DNA of 64,000 bases from Vibrio coralliirubri (GCF_024347375.1 NZ_AP025470.1:2728001-2792000); one strand, 5' to 3'. Positions 29,281 through 39,384 are shown, numbered from the stretch's first letter. Translations and numbers: made by a program. The notes: generated from the letters alone by a model not told the origin.

Positions 29281-30372
29281 TTAAATAATGATCAACTGGC
29301 CTTCAATCGCACCCGCTTGTTTCAGTGCTTGAAGGATTGCCATTAAATCAGAAGGTGCAGCGCCCACTTCATTGACTGCGCGGACCAAATCGTCCAGCGT
29401 TAGGCCAGGTTCAAATTTGAACATCTTGCCATCGCCTTCCGTGATTTCGATATCAGAATCAGGAACCACTACCGTTTGGCCACCAGAGAATGCATTCGGT
29501 TGGCTTACGTTTAGATTTTCTTTGATTGCGACCGTCATACCACCATGGGTGACCGCCGCCGCTCTTAGACGAACGTGCTTACCAACCACAATGGTACCGG
29601 TACGAGAGTTAACAATGATCTTTGCAGAGCCCTCTGCTGGATCAAATTCGATGTTTTCGATTGCCGACAGGAAAGCCACGCGCTGGCTAATTTCTCGAGG
29701 AGCGCGAACTTTTACTGACGTCGCGTCTACCGCAGACGCCATTTGTGGACCTAGGAAGTTGTTAACCGCATCAGCCAAACGCTGAGCCGTTGTGAAATCA
29801 GATTGAATTAGGTTAAAGGTGATGTAGTCGCCACGGCCGAATGGGGTTGGGATCTCTTGCTCTACAGTTGCACCGCTAGAGATAATACCGACGTTAGGGT
29901 TGTTACCGACAATCTTGGAACCGTCGTTACCTTGCGCACTAAAGCCACTTACCACTAAGTTACCTTGCGCGACCGCATACACTTGACCGTCTAGACCTTT
30001 CAGGAAGGTCTGTAGCAAGGTACCACCACGAAGGCTTTTTGCTGAACCGATAGAAGATACTGTTACGTCAACTTCCTGACCTTGCTTAGAGAATGCCGGA
30101 AGTTCAGCGGTAACAATTACTGCCGCTACGTTTTTGGTTTTTGGCTTAATGCCGGGCGGCAATTGAATGCCAAAATTTTGCAGCATCGCGTTAAACGTTT
30201 GATCGGTAAAGGGAGTTGTCTCACCTGTACCCGGCAAACCAGTCACCAAACCATAACCGACAAGTTGGTTACTACGAACACCCGCCACTTTTGCCACGTC
30301 TTTGATACGCGCAGCATGGGCACTGGTGGCAAGAAATAGCATGCCGAATAGTACGAGTGTTAGTTTTTTCAT
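29281..30372 (-). CDS. flgI: FlgI, flagellar P-ring protein
   Basis: 363 aa with a clear signal peptide ending ATSAHA at residue 20 and the FlgI start [23 protein letters not shown] right after it. FlgI forms the P-ring in the peptidoglycan layer around the rod. In Vibrio it also contacts the FlgT H-ring. The gene sits between flgH and flgJ in the standard order. Confidence 0.98.
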   Translation of the reverse strand: MKKLTLVLFGMLFLATSAHAARIKDVAKVAGVRSNQLVGYGLVTGLPGTGETTPFTDQTFNAMLQNFGIQLPPGIKPKTKNVAAVIVTAELPAFSKQGQEVDVTVSSIGSAKSLRGGTLLQTFLKGLDGQVYAVAQGNLVVSGFSAQGNDGSKIVGNNPNVGIISSGATVEQEIPTPFGRGDYITFNLIQSDFTTAQRLADAVNNFLGPQMASAVDATSVKVRAPREISQRVAFLSAIENIEFDPAEGSAKIIVNSRTGTIVVGKHVRLRAAAVTHGGMTVAIKENLNVSQPNAFSGGQTVVVPDSDIEITEGDGKMFKFEPGLTLDDLVRAVNEVGAAPSDLMAILQALKQAGAIEGQLIII

Positions 30373-30466
30373 TGAGTAACCTGTCTGTATTGCTTTAATT
30401 TATAATAGCTTAGCTAAATATGGCTGCGTGATAGCGGCTGTCAGTATGTCGACACCCTCTCAAGCT

Positions 30467-31243
30467 CTACAGTGATACATTAAAGAATCGTGCCAAGAAT
30501 CCAGGCTCTTGCATATCTTTCTGTACGCCAGTTCCTGAGTACTGAATTCGCGCGTTAGAAACACGGTTTGAAGCGATGGTATTTTCGAAGTCAATATCGT
30601 CTGGACGGATGGTACCGCTTAGACGGATATACTCATCGCCTGTGTTCAGTGTCATCCACTTCTCACCACGAACGACTAGGTTGCCATTGGCTAGTACTTC
30701 GATGACTTCAACGGTGATGTAGCCGCTGATGCTGTTACTTTGGTTGGCTGACGCATCACCCGCAAAGGTATTGGTGTTGCTCAGGTCATAAGAGAAGTTG
30801 TACTTGTCGATCGTCAGCTCTTGACCACCAACAGCCAGTGGCTCCATCGATGCATCATTCGACTTAGACATGTCTGCGTTGGCTTTTTTGGTCGCTCGAG
30901 TATTCTCATCTAGCGCCACAGTAATGATGTCACCAATACCACGCGGTTTTGAGTCGTCATACATGCTGCCAATGTGGTTCACATTGAACAGTGAGCCCGT
31001 TGCCGCTGCGTAATGCTCTGGTTTCTGCTTTGGGTTGATTGGCGCCCATGCAGGGTCACCAGCAATTGGATCGGTTCTACCACGAAGCGTGTCGATAATG
31101 CCTGAGCTCTCTTGCGCCGACTTATCACCTTCCACAGCATCAACCACTGTGGTTGCATTTTCTTCTGCTGGAGTCTCGATCGGGTCCAGAACAGCACACC
31201 CCGACATAGACATAAACAAAGCTAAACAAAAAATACGTTTCAT
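30467..31243 (-). CDS. flgH: FlgH, flagellar L-ring lipoprotein
   Basis: 258 aa lipoprotein: signal peptide with lipobox MSGC (Cys16). The FlgH core contains [27 protein letters not shown] and [15 protein letters not shown]. It forms the outer-membrane L-ring. There is a 94-base gap to flgI and an 88-base gap from flgG, without obvious promoter or terminator motifs, so it is probably co-transcribed. Confidence 0.98.
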   Translation of the reverse strand: MKRIFCLALFMSMSGCAVLDPIETPAEENATTVVDAVEGDKSAQESSGIIDTLRGRTDPIAGDPAWAPINPKQKPEHYAAATGSLFNVNHIGSMYDDSKPRGIGDIITVALDENTRATKKANADMSKSNDASMEPLAVGGQELTIDKYNFSYDLSNTNTFAGDASANQSNSISGYITVEVIEVLANGNLVVRGEKWMTLNTGDEYIRLSGTIRPDDIDFENTIASNRVSNARIQYSGTGVQKDMQEPGFLARFFNVSL

Positions 31244-31331
31244 GGCGATATACTCTCAGCAGGCAGTGGTAAATGGGTCAATTAGCAAAAACAGATCGAT
31301 TAATTAAAAAAGTAAGCGGCGAATAAACCAA

Positions 31332-32120
31332 TTACAGCTGTTGGTTAACAAAGCTCATCATCTTGTCTACTGACGAGATAACTTTCGAGTTCATTTCGTA
31401 TACACGCTGAGCTTCAATCATGTTTACCAGCTCTTCGGTTACGTTTACGTTCGATGTCTCTAGCATCGACTGGCGAATGTTACCTAGGCCATCAAAACCC
31501 GGAACACCCTCTTGTGGGTCACCACTCGCACCAGTTGGCAAGTAAAGGTTTTGACCTACAGGTTCTAGACCGCCTGGGTTTACAAAGTCAGTAATGGTGA
31601 TTTGACCAACCACGACGTTGTTTTGCTCACCACGTAGGCGAACCGATACTTCACCGTCGTTACCAACCGTTACCGAGATCGCGTCTTCAGGAATCACGAT
31701 TTCTGGTTGTAGAGGGTAACCTTGGCCCGACGTTACGATCGCACCTTCACCGTTCAATGTGAACTGACCATTGCGGCTGTAACCTGTTTCACCGTCTGGC
31801 ATTTCAACTTGGAAGAAACCGTCGCCTTCAATCATCATGTCTAAGCTGTTAGATGTCGTTTGTGCGTTACCGTGAGTGTGCACTTTTTGAGTTGCCACTA
31901 CCTTAGAACCGGCACCCAGCATCAAACCACTTGGCAGCTCAGTATTCTGAGACGATTGCCCACCCGGTTGATTAATATTCTGGTAGAACAGATCTTCAAA
32001 TACCGCGCGACTCTTTTTAAAACCAATGGTCGAGGCGTTAGCAAGGTTGTTCGAAATCGTTGAGATATTGGTTTGTTGGGCGTCTAAACCCGTTTTACTT
32101 ACCCATAATGCTGGATGCAT
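31332..32120 (-). CDS. flgG: FlgG, distal rod protein
   Basis: 262 aa, the family length. It has the axial-protein N-terminus (MHPALWVSKTGLDAQQTNISTISNNLANASTIGFKK), the FlgG segment QKVHTHGNAQTTSNSLDMMIEGDGFF and the C-terminus NVNVTEELVNMIEAQRVYEMNSKV. FlgG builds the distal rod that crosses the P and L rings. It is 21 bases downstream of flgF. Confidence 0.98.
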   Translation of the reverse strand: MHPALWVSKTGLDAQQTNISTISNNLANASTIGFKKSRAVFEDLFYQNINQPGGQSSQNTELPSGLMLGAGSKVVATQKVHTHGNAQTTSNSLDMMIEGDGFFQVEMPDGETGYSRNGQFTLNGEGAIVTSGQGYPLQPEIVIPEDAISVTVGNDGEVSVRLRGEQNNVVVGQITITDFVNPGGLEPVGQNLYLPTGASGDPQEGVPGFDGLGNIRQSMLETSNVNVTEELVNMIEAQRVYEMNSKVISSVDKMMSFVNQQL

Positions 32121-32141
32121 AGCAATGTCCTTTAAATTCTA

Positions 32142-32891
32142 TTAGCTCATACGAAGCAGTGAATCAGACGACTTGTCCATTTCCTCTGCTGTGCTCATCA
32201 TCTTGACCTGCATCTCAAATTGACGTTGTAAGTCAATTAAGCTGGTCATTTCACCTACGGCATTTACGTTACTGCCTTCGATAGCACCTTTTAGCAACGT
32301 TACCGCTGCATCTGCTTCGTATGCCTGATCTGGGTTTTTCGAACGGAATAGACCATTCGTATCTTTAAACAAACTTTGGTTGTCTGGACGCACAAGCTTA
32401 ATACGATCAACGACGGCCAATTCTTCAGCTGGAGCGCCTTGAGGAATCACCGAAATCGTACCGTCAGTACCAATTTCTACTTTACTGATTGGGATGGGCA
32501 GTGTGATTGGTGCATCGTTTTCACCTAGCACCAAATGGCCACTTGCGTTAGTTAGCAAACCGTTTTGGTCAACCTTTAGATTACCGTTACGCGTTAAACC
32601 TTCGCGGCCGGTGTTATCCATCACTGAAATCCAACCATCACCTTGAACGGTAACATCGAGATCTCGGCCAGTGGTAACCACACTACCTTGCGCGAAATTA
32701 TGACCAGGACGCTCTGTCATGCTGAAAACACGAGTAGGCATGCCTTCACCATACGCTTGCATTGAACGTGCTTGTGCTAAATCAGCACGGAAACCCGTTG
32801 TACTTACGTTGGCAAGGTTGTTTGCACGTAGCTGCAAAGCCTGCATATTTTGCTTTGCGCCACTCATGGCAAGAAACAGTGCGCGATCCAT
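32142..32891 (-). CDS. flgF: FlgF, proximal rod protein
   Basis: 249 aa from the ATG at 32891 (MDRALFLAMSGAKQNM), chosen over an ATG seven codons upstream because GGAG lies seven bases before it and the N-terminus then matches the family. It contains the axial N-terminus (RANNLANVSTTGFRADL) and the C-terminal SNVNAVGEMTSLIDLQRQFEMQVKMM. It is the first gene of the flgFGHIJ unit, with its own sigma-54 promoter. Confidence 0.97.
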   Translation of the reverse strand: MDRALFLAMSGAKQNMQALQLRANNLANVSTTGFRADLAQARSMQAYGEGMPTRVFSMTERPGHNFAQGSVVTTGRDLDVTVQGDGWISVMDNTGREGLTRNGNLKVDQNGLLTNASGHLVLGENDAPITLPIPISKVEIGTDGTISVIPQGAPAEELAVVDRIKLVRPDNQSLFKDTNGLFRSKNPDQAYEADAAVTLLKGAIEGSNVNAVGEMTSLIDLQRQFEMQVKMMSTAEEMDKSSDSLLRMS

Positions 32892-32929
32892 AATTTTGCT
32901 CCAAAAAATCATCTTCTAGAGCTTATAAA

Positions 32930-32944
32930 GCAAACACTGTGCCA
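32930..32944 (-). promoter_or_regulatory. Sigma-54 promoter of flgFGHIJ
   Basis: On the minus strand the bases read TGGCACAGTGTTTGC, an exact TGGCAC-N5-TTGC match, 39 bases upstream of the flgF ATG. With the terminator at 33085-33117 it makes flgFGHIJ an independent unit. Confidence 0.92.
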
Positions 32945-33084
32945 ATATTTTTAACTGTTATTTATCAATAATTTAAATAGAAAATGAACAAAGAGGGGTG
33001 ATCATTAAAGGATCATTCAGGAAGAATTGTTGCCAGTGGCATTACCGTGCGGCAATAGGGGCGGCAAATAAGAAGACAAACAAC

Positions 33085-33117
33085 AATACCCAATTCAATA
33101 ACATTGAATTGGGTATT
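33085..33117 (-). terminator. Rho-independent terminator after flgE
   Basis: AATACCCAATTCAAT and its exact complement ATTGAATTGGGTATT form a 15-base-pair stem around AAC, followed on the minus strand by GTTGTTTGTC. It lies 27 bases after the flgE stop codon. Confidence 0.88.
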
Positions 33118-33144
33118 CGCAGATGATTCAAACGCTCGAAACGA

Positions 33145-34449
33145 TTAACGAATCTGAAGAATATTCTGTTGTAGCTGGTTGTGTACTTCTAGAGAACGCG
33201 AGTTCGCTTGGAAGTTACGTTGAGCAGAAATCAAATCAACCAGTTCTTGAGTCATATCGATGTTCGACTGCTCTAGCGAACCGTTGTTGATGCTACCAAA
33301 TGAACCTTTGTTCGATTCACCCCAGATCTTGTCACCAGAGTCGTTGGTAGAATCCCATTGAGTACCGCCTTTCTTATCTAGACCTTGCTCATTTGGTACA
33401 CGAACCAAGCCTACACGGCCAAGCATCACGTTTTCACCATTTGAGTAAGTACCTAGAACACTGCCGTACTCATCGAAATCGATTTTTGTTAAGAAACCTG
33501 TTGTCGCGCCATCTTCATCAAATTTAGTCAATTCAAACGGAGCGGCAAACTGAGTTGAAGAATCTAGACCAAACTTAAGCACTTGAGTTGGATCAGCACC
33601 GTTCAAGTCAATAGGGTTCGCACCAGCACCCAGTGGTTCCGAGTTAATCGGCTGACCATTGTTCAGGCTTGCTAACGTACCGTCATTGTTGAACTTCATT
33701 GTGTGACCAACATGACCTTGTGCATTCGTCGCATCACCACCAGTAATGTTGACCGGCTTTTCACCGTTCTCATCTGACATGGTGTAGTACGTTTGCCAAG
33801 TGTTTGGTTGAGTCTGATCTTTGAGGTAGTAAGTCGTTAACTTGTAAGACTGCCCCATAGAATCGTATACCGTCGAAGACGTTGCACGGTTATAAGTATC
33901 AGCATCTTTGAAGTTAAATGCAGCCGGGTCTTTAAGATCACCGTTTGCAGGAAGGTTAACCCCTACTTCAATGTTTTCTGTCTGTTTTGGTTTACCAAAC
34001 TCAGCAGGAATGTCGAGAGGCTTTGGCGCGTAAGAAAGAACTTCACCCGAGTTTGGATCAACATCGTAACCTAAAAGAAACTCATCGTTAGCGGTAACCA
34101 TGTAGTTGTCTTTGTTTAGGTGAAATGCACCATTACGCGTTAATTCGTTAATCTCTGGCACCATGCGGTCTTTCGATACTGCAAAGAAACCTGTACCACT
34201 TACACGTAAGTCCATTGGGTTGTTCGTATAAATACTTGAACCTTCATGGAACTGTTGCGCCACTTGGCTAGCTTGCGCACCGCCACCTGCCGTCGTTTTT
34301 GCGTTAGTGAACAACGAGCTTGAATAAACATCACCAAACTCGGCACGAGACTCTTTAAAGCCAAATGTGTTTGCGTTCGCAATGTTGTTACTGGTTGTAT
34401 TCAGGTCTAATTGTGCAGCGGATAGGCCGCTTAAAGCTACATATGACAT
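33145..34449 (-). CDS. flgE: FlgE, flagellar hook protein
   Basis: 434 aa. The N-terminus (MSYVALSGLSAAQLDLNTTSNNIANANTFGFKESRAEFGDVY) and C-terminus (LEQSNIDMTQELVDLISAQRNFQANSRSLEV) are the conserved hook-core helices; the middle is the variable surface domain. FlgE polymerises into the hook. The gene ends the flgBCDE unit and is followed by a strong terminator. Confidence 0.98.
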   Translation of the reverse strand: MSYVALSGLSAAQLDLNTTSNNIANANTFGFKESRAEFGDVYSSSLFTNAKTTAGGGAQASQVAQQFHEGSSIYTNNPMDLRVSGTGFFAVSKDRMVPEINELTRNGAFHLNKDNYMVTANDEFLLGYDVDPNSGEVLSYAPKPLDIPAEFGKPKQTENIEVGVNLPANGDLKDPAAFNFKDADTYNRATSSTVYDSMGQSYKLTTYYLKDQTQPNTWQTYYTMSDENGEKPVNITGGDATNAQGHVGHTMKFNNDGTLASLNNGQPINSEPLGAGANPIDLNGADPTQVLKFGLDSSTQFAAPFELTKFDEDGATTGFLTKIDFDEYGSVLGTYSNGENVMLGRVGLVRVPNEQGLDKKGGTQWDSTNDSGDKIWGESNKGSFGSINNGSLEQSNIDMTQELVDLISAQRNFQANSRSLEVHNQLQQNILQIR

Positions 34450-34498
34450 TCCATTATTCTCCTAATCTATCTAGCTAGCATAGTCACTCAATAAAGAG

Positions 34499-35212
34499 CT
34501 ACGCTTTACCAACTTCTAGTACTTCAGCAAGTCGTACTGGCGATGTGAAACCAGCCAGATTGAGTAGTACGTTGCCATCGCCCTTACCAAGAAGCACACT
34601 GTTCACGTTCGCATAACTGGAAACTTGGAACTCTGTGTTCTCGCCATCCAGCAAACCCGACGCTTTCACGTTGTATTTACCGGCCGGCAATGGGTTACCG
34701 TCTTCGTCTTTTCCGTCCCATTCAACACGTGTATCACCAGATGGTTTAGAGCCGATATCAAATGTACGAACCAATTGGCCAACTTCGTTCTCAACACGGA
34801 CCATTACATTGTCCATTGCCTGAGGAAGCTTAACCATTGCCGCCATACCGCCATCACCGGGTTTTACACCTGCCGCACCAGGAACCAATACATCACGGCC
34901 AACCAAAGAGGATGCCTGAAGTGCTTGGTTAGAGGTCATTGATGAATTCAAGCTTTCAAACTGTGTATTCATTTTGCCAATGCCATCTACGGTCGCAAAT
35001 GAAGCCATTTGCGCAATCATCTGGTCATTGCTAACCGGCTTAAAAGGGTCTTGTTGTGCTAGTTGCTTAGTCAACAAAGATAAAAAGTCTTCTTGTTTAA
35101 GATCCTGCTTACCTGTTGTTTCGTCGGGCTTCTTAGCGCCATCTTGAAGACTCTTCAGCTGGTCAACATAGGACAAGCCGCTTTGACCAACATTGTTGTT
35201 GATTCCAGCCAT
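34499..35212 (-). CDS. flgD: FlgD, hook cap/scaffolding protein
   Basis: 237 aa. The N-terminal region contains the FlgD motif LKQEDFLSLLTKQLAQQDPFKPVSNDQMIAQMASFA. A C-terminal FLIG/tudor-like part has VEWDGKDEDGNPLPAGKY. FlgD caps the growing hook and is needed for FlgE assembly. It lies 17 bases after flgC and 49 bases before flgE. Confidence 0.97.
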   Translation of the reverse strand: MAGINNNVGQSGLSYVDQLKSLQDGAKKPDETTGKQDLKQEDFLSLLTKQLAQQDPFKPVSNDQMIAQMASFATVDGIGKMNTQFESLNSSMTSNQALQASSLVGRDVLVPGAAGVKPGDGGMAAMVKLPQAMDNVMVRVENEVGQLVRTFDIGSKPSGDTRVEWDGKDEDGNPLPAGKYNVKASGLLDGENTEFQVSSYANVNSVLLGKGDGNVLLNLAGFTSPVRLAEVLEVGKA

Positions 35213-35229
35213 GTGCTACCTCCTTATCC

Positions 35230-35643
35230 TTATTGACCCATCTGCAGCGTACGCAGCAGCATTTGTTTACTCGAGTCAGCAACCTGTACGTTCGTTTGGT
35301 ACGCACGTGATGCCGAAATCATGTTTGCCATCTCTTCCATAACGTTTACGTTAGGCTTGTAGATATAGCCTTCGTTGTTCGCTAATGGGTGATCCGGGTT
35401 GTACTCCGCGCTCAGCGGCTTATCGCTTTCTACAATACCTAATACTTTCACAGGCACAGTGTGGTCACTGTTGCGTGCTCGATTTAACTCAGCGCCGAAC
35501 ACTGCGTGACGAGCCTTGTAAGTTTCTTCAGCAGAACTACTTACACTGTCCGCGTTCGCAAGGTTGCTCGAGGTCGTATTTAGACGAACAGATTCAGCAC
35601 TCATCGCAGAACCAGTCACATTGAATACATTAAATAAGCTCAT
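35230..35643 (-). CDS. flgC: FlgC, proximal rod protein
   Basis: 137 aa, the family length. It has the axial N-terminus (SLFNVFNVTGSAMSAESVRLNTTSSNLANADSV), the HPLANNEGYIYKPNVNVMEEMANMI signature and a helical C-terminus. It forms part of the proximal rod with FlgB and FlgF. It is separated from flgB by four bases. Confidence 0.98.
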   Translation of the reverse strand: MSLFNVFNVTGSAMSAESVRLNTTSSNLANADSVSSSAEETYKARHAVFGAELNRARNSDHTVPVKVLGIVESDKPLSAEYNPDHPLANNEGYIYKPNVNVMEEMANMISASRAYQTNVQVADSSKQMLLRTLQMGQ

Positions 35644-35647
35644 CTAA

Positions 35648-36043
35648 TTATTCCCCTTTAATCGCTTTAGTTAAATTCTTGAACTTACTTCCTAAGAAGT
35701 CGAGAGAGGCTTGATGCCTAATTTGGTTTTGCATGAAAAGGTTTCTTTCCAAATCCAAATCAACCGTGTTGCCATCTCCTGTATCAGGTTGTGTAGGAAT
35801 TCGATACTTCGTTTCCCCGTTCACCGTTGTTGAGGCAGAAATGTGCCGACCATCTGTACGGCTAAGACCAATGCTTGCCCCAGAACTTGCCGCTTGCAGT
35901 GATTTCTTAAAGTCTAATCCCTTTGCTTTATACCCAGGCGTGTTTGCTTGCGCGATATTGGTGGAAAGCACCTCAGCGTTACGCTCACGTACACCAACTG
36001 TGTGCTGGTGAATGCCCAAAGCATTGTCAAAAGAAATAGCCAT
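35648..36043 (-). CDS. flgB: FlgB, proximal rod protein
   Basis: 131 aa. The N-terminus has the FlgB pattern (ALGIHQHTVGVRERNAEVLSTNIAQANTPGYKAKGLDFK), and the C-terminus contains NLFMQNQIRHQASLDFLGSKF. It is the innermost rod protein and the first gene of the flgBCDE unit, with a sigma-54 site 43-57 bases upstream. Confidence 0.98.
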   Translation of the reverse strand: MAISFDNALGIHQHTVGVRERNAEVLSTNIAQANTPGYKAKGLDFKKSLQAASSGASIGLSRTDGRHISASTTVNGETKYRIPTQPDTGDGNTVDLDLERNLFMQNQIRHQASLDFLGSKFKNLTKAIKGE

Positions 36044-36085
36044 GTAAACCTCAACTCAAGAACTGACTGTTATGAAATAACCAAA

Positions 36086-36100
36086 GCAATATATATACCA
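36086..36100 (-). promoter_or_regulatory. Sigma-54 promoter of flgBCDE
   Basis: On the minus strand the bases read TGGTATATATATTGC. The GG and GC pairs are ten bases apart as required; the only departures from TGGCAC are C to T at two places. Confidence 0.82.
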
Positions 36101-36231
36101 ACTTTTAAAACAAGGCGGTCTATCAATGCTTTTACAGGTTACTCGTGGGTAAACTTGCAATATACAAGCCAAAAAATAGAGTAAATTGGAATGTCACTCT
36201 GACTTAAAGATATAGCTTAAGCAGGAAAAAG

Positions 36232-36256
36232 AAAACCCAGCACTTGGCTGGGTTTT
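36232..36256 (-). terminator. Rho-independent terminator after cheR
   Basis: AAAACCCAGC and GCTGGGTTTT form a ten-base-pair stem with a five-base loop, followed on the minus strand by CTTTTTCC. It lies 43 bases after the cheR stop codon and isolates cheVR from flgB. Confidence 0.88.
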
Positions 36257-36298
36257 AAATTTAGACGGTAACGTTACACCTAATATGGGTGCCGCTCG

Positions 36299-37126
36299 TT
36301 ACTTTAATTTGTAGATGATGCCTGGATTACAGCGAACCATTTCAAAACGATCGGTTAAGCCTGTTAACGATTCAGACGCACCCAATAGTAAGTAACCACC
36401 AGGGTTGAGGCTATTTGCCATCTGGTTAAGTACCTTTGACTTCATATCAGGCGAGAAGTAAATCAGCACGTTACGACAGAAAATAATGTCGAACTTGCCT
36501 AACAAAGCATAACTGTCCATCAGGTTCTGAGGGCGGAAGTTCACCATGCGCTTGACGTTATCTTTCACTTTCATACGGCCATCGCCCGCATCTTCAAAGA
36601 AAGTACGACGGCGCTCTGGAGAAAGCCCACGTCCCAATGCAAGGTTGTCGTAAGCGCCAGTGCGGCACATATCCAACATGCTTGCTGAGATGTCAGTTGC
36701 GGTAATCGATACATTTGGCAGCATACCTGGCTTACGAGCTTGAGTTTCAAGAATCGTCATTGCCATTGAGTATGCTTCTTGGCCTGAAGAGCTTGCCGCA
36801 GACCAAATCTTAATAGGACGCTTATTTGCCGCTATTTCCGGTAGAAGCTTATCCGCAAGCACAGCAAACGGGTAAGTATCACGGAACCAAAGTGTCTCGT
36901 TCGTCGTCATGGCATCGACAGCAGCCACACGCAGCTCACGGTTTCGACCTGTTACTACATCTCTCAACAAATCAGACAACGAAGCTAACTTAAACTTCGT
37001 TACTAATGGGCTTAGACGACTGCGCACTAAGTACTGCTTGCTGTCACCTAATACAATGCCACATTGAGATTCTAAGAAACGGCTGAAATCGCGATACTCT
37101 TGATCACTTATTGTTATAGCAGTCAT
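36299..37126 (-). CDS. cheR: CheR, chemoreceptor methyltransferase
   Basis: 275 aa, the usual CheR length. An N-terminal helical domain (about 1-80) precedes the SAM-binding domain with IWSAASSSGQEAYSMAM, TDISASMLDMCRTGAY and FDIIFCRNVLIYF. It methylates glutamates on chemoreceptors for adaptation. It lies 11 bases after cheV, and the pair next to flgB is the normal Vibrio arrangement. Confidence 0.98.
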   Translation of the reverse strand: MTAITISDQEYRDFSRFLESQCGIVLGDSKQYLVRSRLSPLVTKFKLASLSDLLRDVVTGRNRELRVAAVDAMTTNETLWFRDTYPFAVLADKLLPEIAANKRPIKIWSAASSSGQEAYSMAMTILETQARKPGMLPNVSITATDISASMLDMCRTGAYDNLALGRGLSPERRRTFFEDAGDGRMKVKDNVKRMVNFRPQNLMDSYALLGKFDIIFCRNVLIYFSPDMKSKVLNQMANSLNPGGYLLLGASESLTGLTDRFEMVRCNPGIIYKLK

Positions 37127-37137
37127 TAATGTCTCTT

Positions 37138-38064
37138 TTAGTTAGTTAACGCAGCTTTTACCGCTGCACCAAGCTCATCCGGGTTGAATTTAGCGATGAA
37201 GGAGTTAGCTCCAACACGCTCAACCATGGCTTGGTTAAATACACCACTCAACGATGAGTGTAAAATTACGTATAAATCTTTAAGTTCGGCGTGACGACGA
37301 ATCTCAGCAGTCAGCGTGTATCCATCCATTTCTGGCATTTCGATATCAGAAATCACCAATGAAATCTGATCGTAAATACTGCCTTCTGATGACATCTGCA
37401 TCAGCTTCTCATAGGCTTCTTTACCATCCTTCACCGAGATAACTTCAAAACCAATCGACTCAATAGCACGCTGAACCTGCTTACGAGCAACGGTCGAGTC
37501 ATCAGCAATCAAGATGCGGCGAACCAGTTCTTTCTCTTGTTCTACTTTCGCAATATCTTCAGCAATCTTGCTGTCCATTGTTTCATCAACAGGAGAAATT
37601 TCTGCAAGGATCTTCTCAACATCAAGAATTTCTACCAATTCATTATCAATGTTGGTTACCGCTGTCAGGTAGTTAGCTCTACCTGCGCCATCTGGCGGCG
37701 GAAGAATCGATTCCCAGTGCATGTTAATAATGCGCTCAACTGAACTTACCAAGAAACCTTGAATGGTTCGGTTAAACTCAGAGATAACCACAAAACACTT
37801 TTCAACATCCGTTGTAGGACGGCCACCAATCGCTAAGCTCAAGTCGATCACAGAGATCGTTTGGCCACGAATGTGTGCTACACCTTTAACCAGAGGGTTC
37901 AAGTTTGGCATCTTTGTCAGCTTAGGGCATTGAAGCACTTCTTTTACTTTAAAGACATTAATGCCGTAACGCTGACGCCCCATTAGGCGAAAGGTTAGTA
38001 ATTCTAATCGGTTTTGACCGACGAGTTGCGTACGCTGATTCACCGAATCAAGAATACCCGTCAT
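37138..38064 (-). CDS. cheV: CheV, CheW-receiver chemotaxis coupling protein
   Basis: 308 aa. The N-terminal CheW-like domain (about residues 15-160) has YGINVFKVKEVLQCPKL and the VAHIRGQTISVIDL motif. The C-terminal receiver domain (about 180-305) has acidic DD near its start and the phospho-acceptor in SDIEMPEMDG. CheV couples receptors to CheA and contributes to adaptation. It is divergently transcribed from flgA, with a 77-base gap. Confidence 0.97.
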   Translation of the reverse strand: MTGILDSVNQRTQLVGQNRLELLTFRLMGRQRYGINVFKVKEVLQCPKLTKMPNLNPLVKGVAHIRGQTISVIDLSLAIGGRPTTDVEKCFVVISEFNRTIQGFLVSSVERIINMHWESILPPPDGAGRANYLTAVTNIDNELVEILDVEKILAEISPVDETMDSKIAEDIAKVEQEKELVRRILIADDSTVARKQVQRAIESIGFEVISVKDGKEAYEKLMQMSSEGSIYDQISLVISDIEMPEMDGYTLTAEIRRHAELKDLYVILHSSLSGVFNQAMVERVGANSFIAKFNPDELGAAVKAALTN

Positions 38065-38141
38065 GAGCTCATCTCCATATCAAACTTTTTTGTATAAAAA
38101 GTGTTAGTCTACTGCAGGCTACGAACCACCAGAGAAACGGA

Positions 38142-38888
38142 ATGACGTATTATAAATCAAATTTGCCACCTCTTTCTATAGCAATGTGTAGAGCTACTTT
38201 TAAAACTGTCGCTAAGTTTATCGGCATTTTATCAATATTGTTTAGTTTTTTTGTACAAGCTGCGACCCCAGAACAAATTGAGATGATTCAGTCTGCAGCA
38301 GAGCAACATATCCTTGATACGGTTGAGCAGCCACAAGGTGGCGAACTCTTTGTTAATTCAGCAAATGTTGACTCAAGAATCAAAGCGACAGACTGCCCAG
38401 TGCCTTTAGAGACCAGCGCTTCAACGACCACCAATACCCGCAGCAGTATTACGGTTTTAGTGCAATGCGTTCCTGATGAGTGGCGAGTTTATGTACCCGT
38501 TCGCCTTTCGATGTCGGTGCCTCTTGTCACCACCACTCGCTCAATCGCGAGAGGCGAAATCGTCGGTCAATACGATGTCACCACAGCTATGATTTCTCTT
38601 AACAAGTTTCGTCGCCAAGGTTTCACAGCTCCACATCAGGTCATCGGCGCTAAGGTAAAAAAGAACCTAAGACCGGGCGATGTTGTAGAAAGAGGTGATA
38701 TCTGTGTCGTGTGCCGAAACGAGAAGGTTATCATACAGGCAGTAAAAGGTGGCATGACCATTACCACCAAAGGTACTGCACTTACCGATGGCTCTATGGG
38801 TGATCAAGTAAGAGTGAAAAATGATAAATCACAGCGTATAATTGAAGGGATTGTTACCAGCATGTCTGAAGTCACGGTTTACTTTTAA
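38142..38888 (+). CDS. flgA: FlgA, P-ring assembly chaperone
   Basis: 248 aa with an N-terminal hydrophobic signal segment (about residues 24-41, ending VQA), preceded by a rather long polar stretch. The true start could be the ATG at codon 15 (MCRATFKTV), which gives a more ordinary signal peptide. The C-terminal SAF domain contains RSIARGEIVGQYDV and GDVVERGDICVV. FlgA is periplasmic and helps FlgI polymerise into the P-ring. It is divergent from cheV and upstream of flgMN. Confidence 0.95.
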   Translation: MTYYKSNLPPLSIAMCRATFKTVAKFIGILSILFSFFVQAATPEQIEMIQSAAEQHILDTVEQPQGGELFVNSANVDSRIKATDCPVPLETSASTTTNTRSSITVLVQCVPDEWRVYVPVRLSMSVPLVTTTRSIARGEIVGQYDVTTAMISLNKFRRQGFTAPHQVIGAKVKKNLRPGDVVERGDICVVCRNEKVIIQAVKGGMTITTKGTALTDGSMGDQVRVKNDKSQRIIEGIVTSMSEVTVYF

Positions 38889-38998
38889 CTCTTTACTTCT
38901 AAATTGACGGTATCGTTAGCGATTTCACCCTCAACTCTAACGCCAAATATAACGGCTGCGGTGTTTTCTCCCTTTTCGACTATTGAGCTAAAAATTGC

Positions 38999-39025
38999 TA
39001 AAGTATTCGAACCCTTGGTCGATAT
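38999..39025 (+). promoter_or_regulatory. Sigma-28 promoter of flgMN
   Basis: TAAAG, 14 bases, then GTCGATAT, two bases from GCCGATAA. It lies 42 bases upstream of the flgM ATG. A sigma-28 promoter in front of its own anti-sigma factor gives feedback, as known for flgMN. Confidence 0.75.
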
Positions 39026-39066
39026 TGACTGTACAGGTTCCCATTTTTGAAGAAAAAGGCTTAACT

Positions 39067-39384
39067 ATGGCAGGCATTGATAATATTCGTTCAGGGCAAA
39101 CCTTAACGACCACTAACCGACCAGCAGTACGCTCTGACTCTAGTTCTGAGGCATCACGCTCTGATGTATCAACTAAATCACCAGCAAGCAAAGATGCGGT
39201 TTCACTGAGCCATCAAGGCAAAGCGATTGGTCAGCTCCACCAAGATATGGCAGCACAGCCAAGCTTTGATTCTGTGAAAGTAGCAGCGATCAAAGAAGCA
39301 ATTGCGAACGGTTCATACACTGTCGATCCAGAAAAACTGGCAGACAACATGATCAAGTTCGAAGATGAATTAAAAGGTCTTTAA
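39067..39384 (+). CDS. flgM: FlgM, anti-sigma-28 factor
   Basis: 105 aa from the ATG at 39067 (MAGIDNIRSGQ), with AAAGG nearby upstream; a frame extension upstream lies over the promoter and is not used. The C-terminal half has the FlgM sigma-binding pattern (VKVAAIKEAIANGSYTVDPEKLADNMIKFE). FlgM holds FliA inactive until it is exported through the finished hook-basal body. It precedes flgN by 66 bases. Confidence 0.96.
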   Translation: MAGIDNIRSGQTLTTTNRPAVRSDSSSEASRSDVSTKSPASKDAVSLSHQGKAIGQLHQDMAAQPSFDSVKVAAIKEAIANGSYTVDPEKLADNMIKFEDELKGL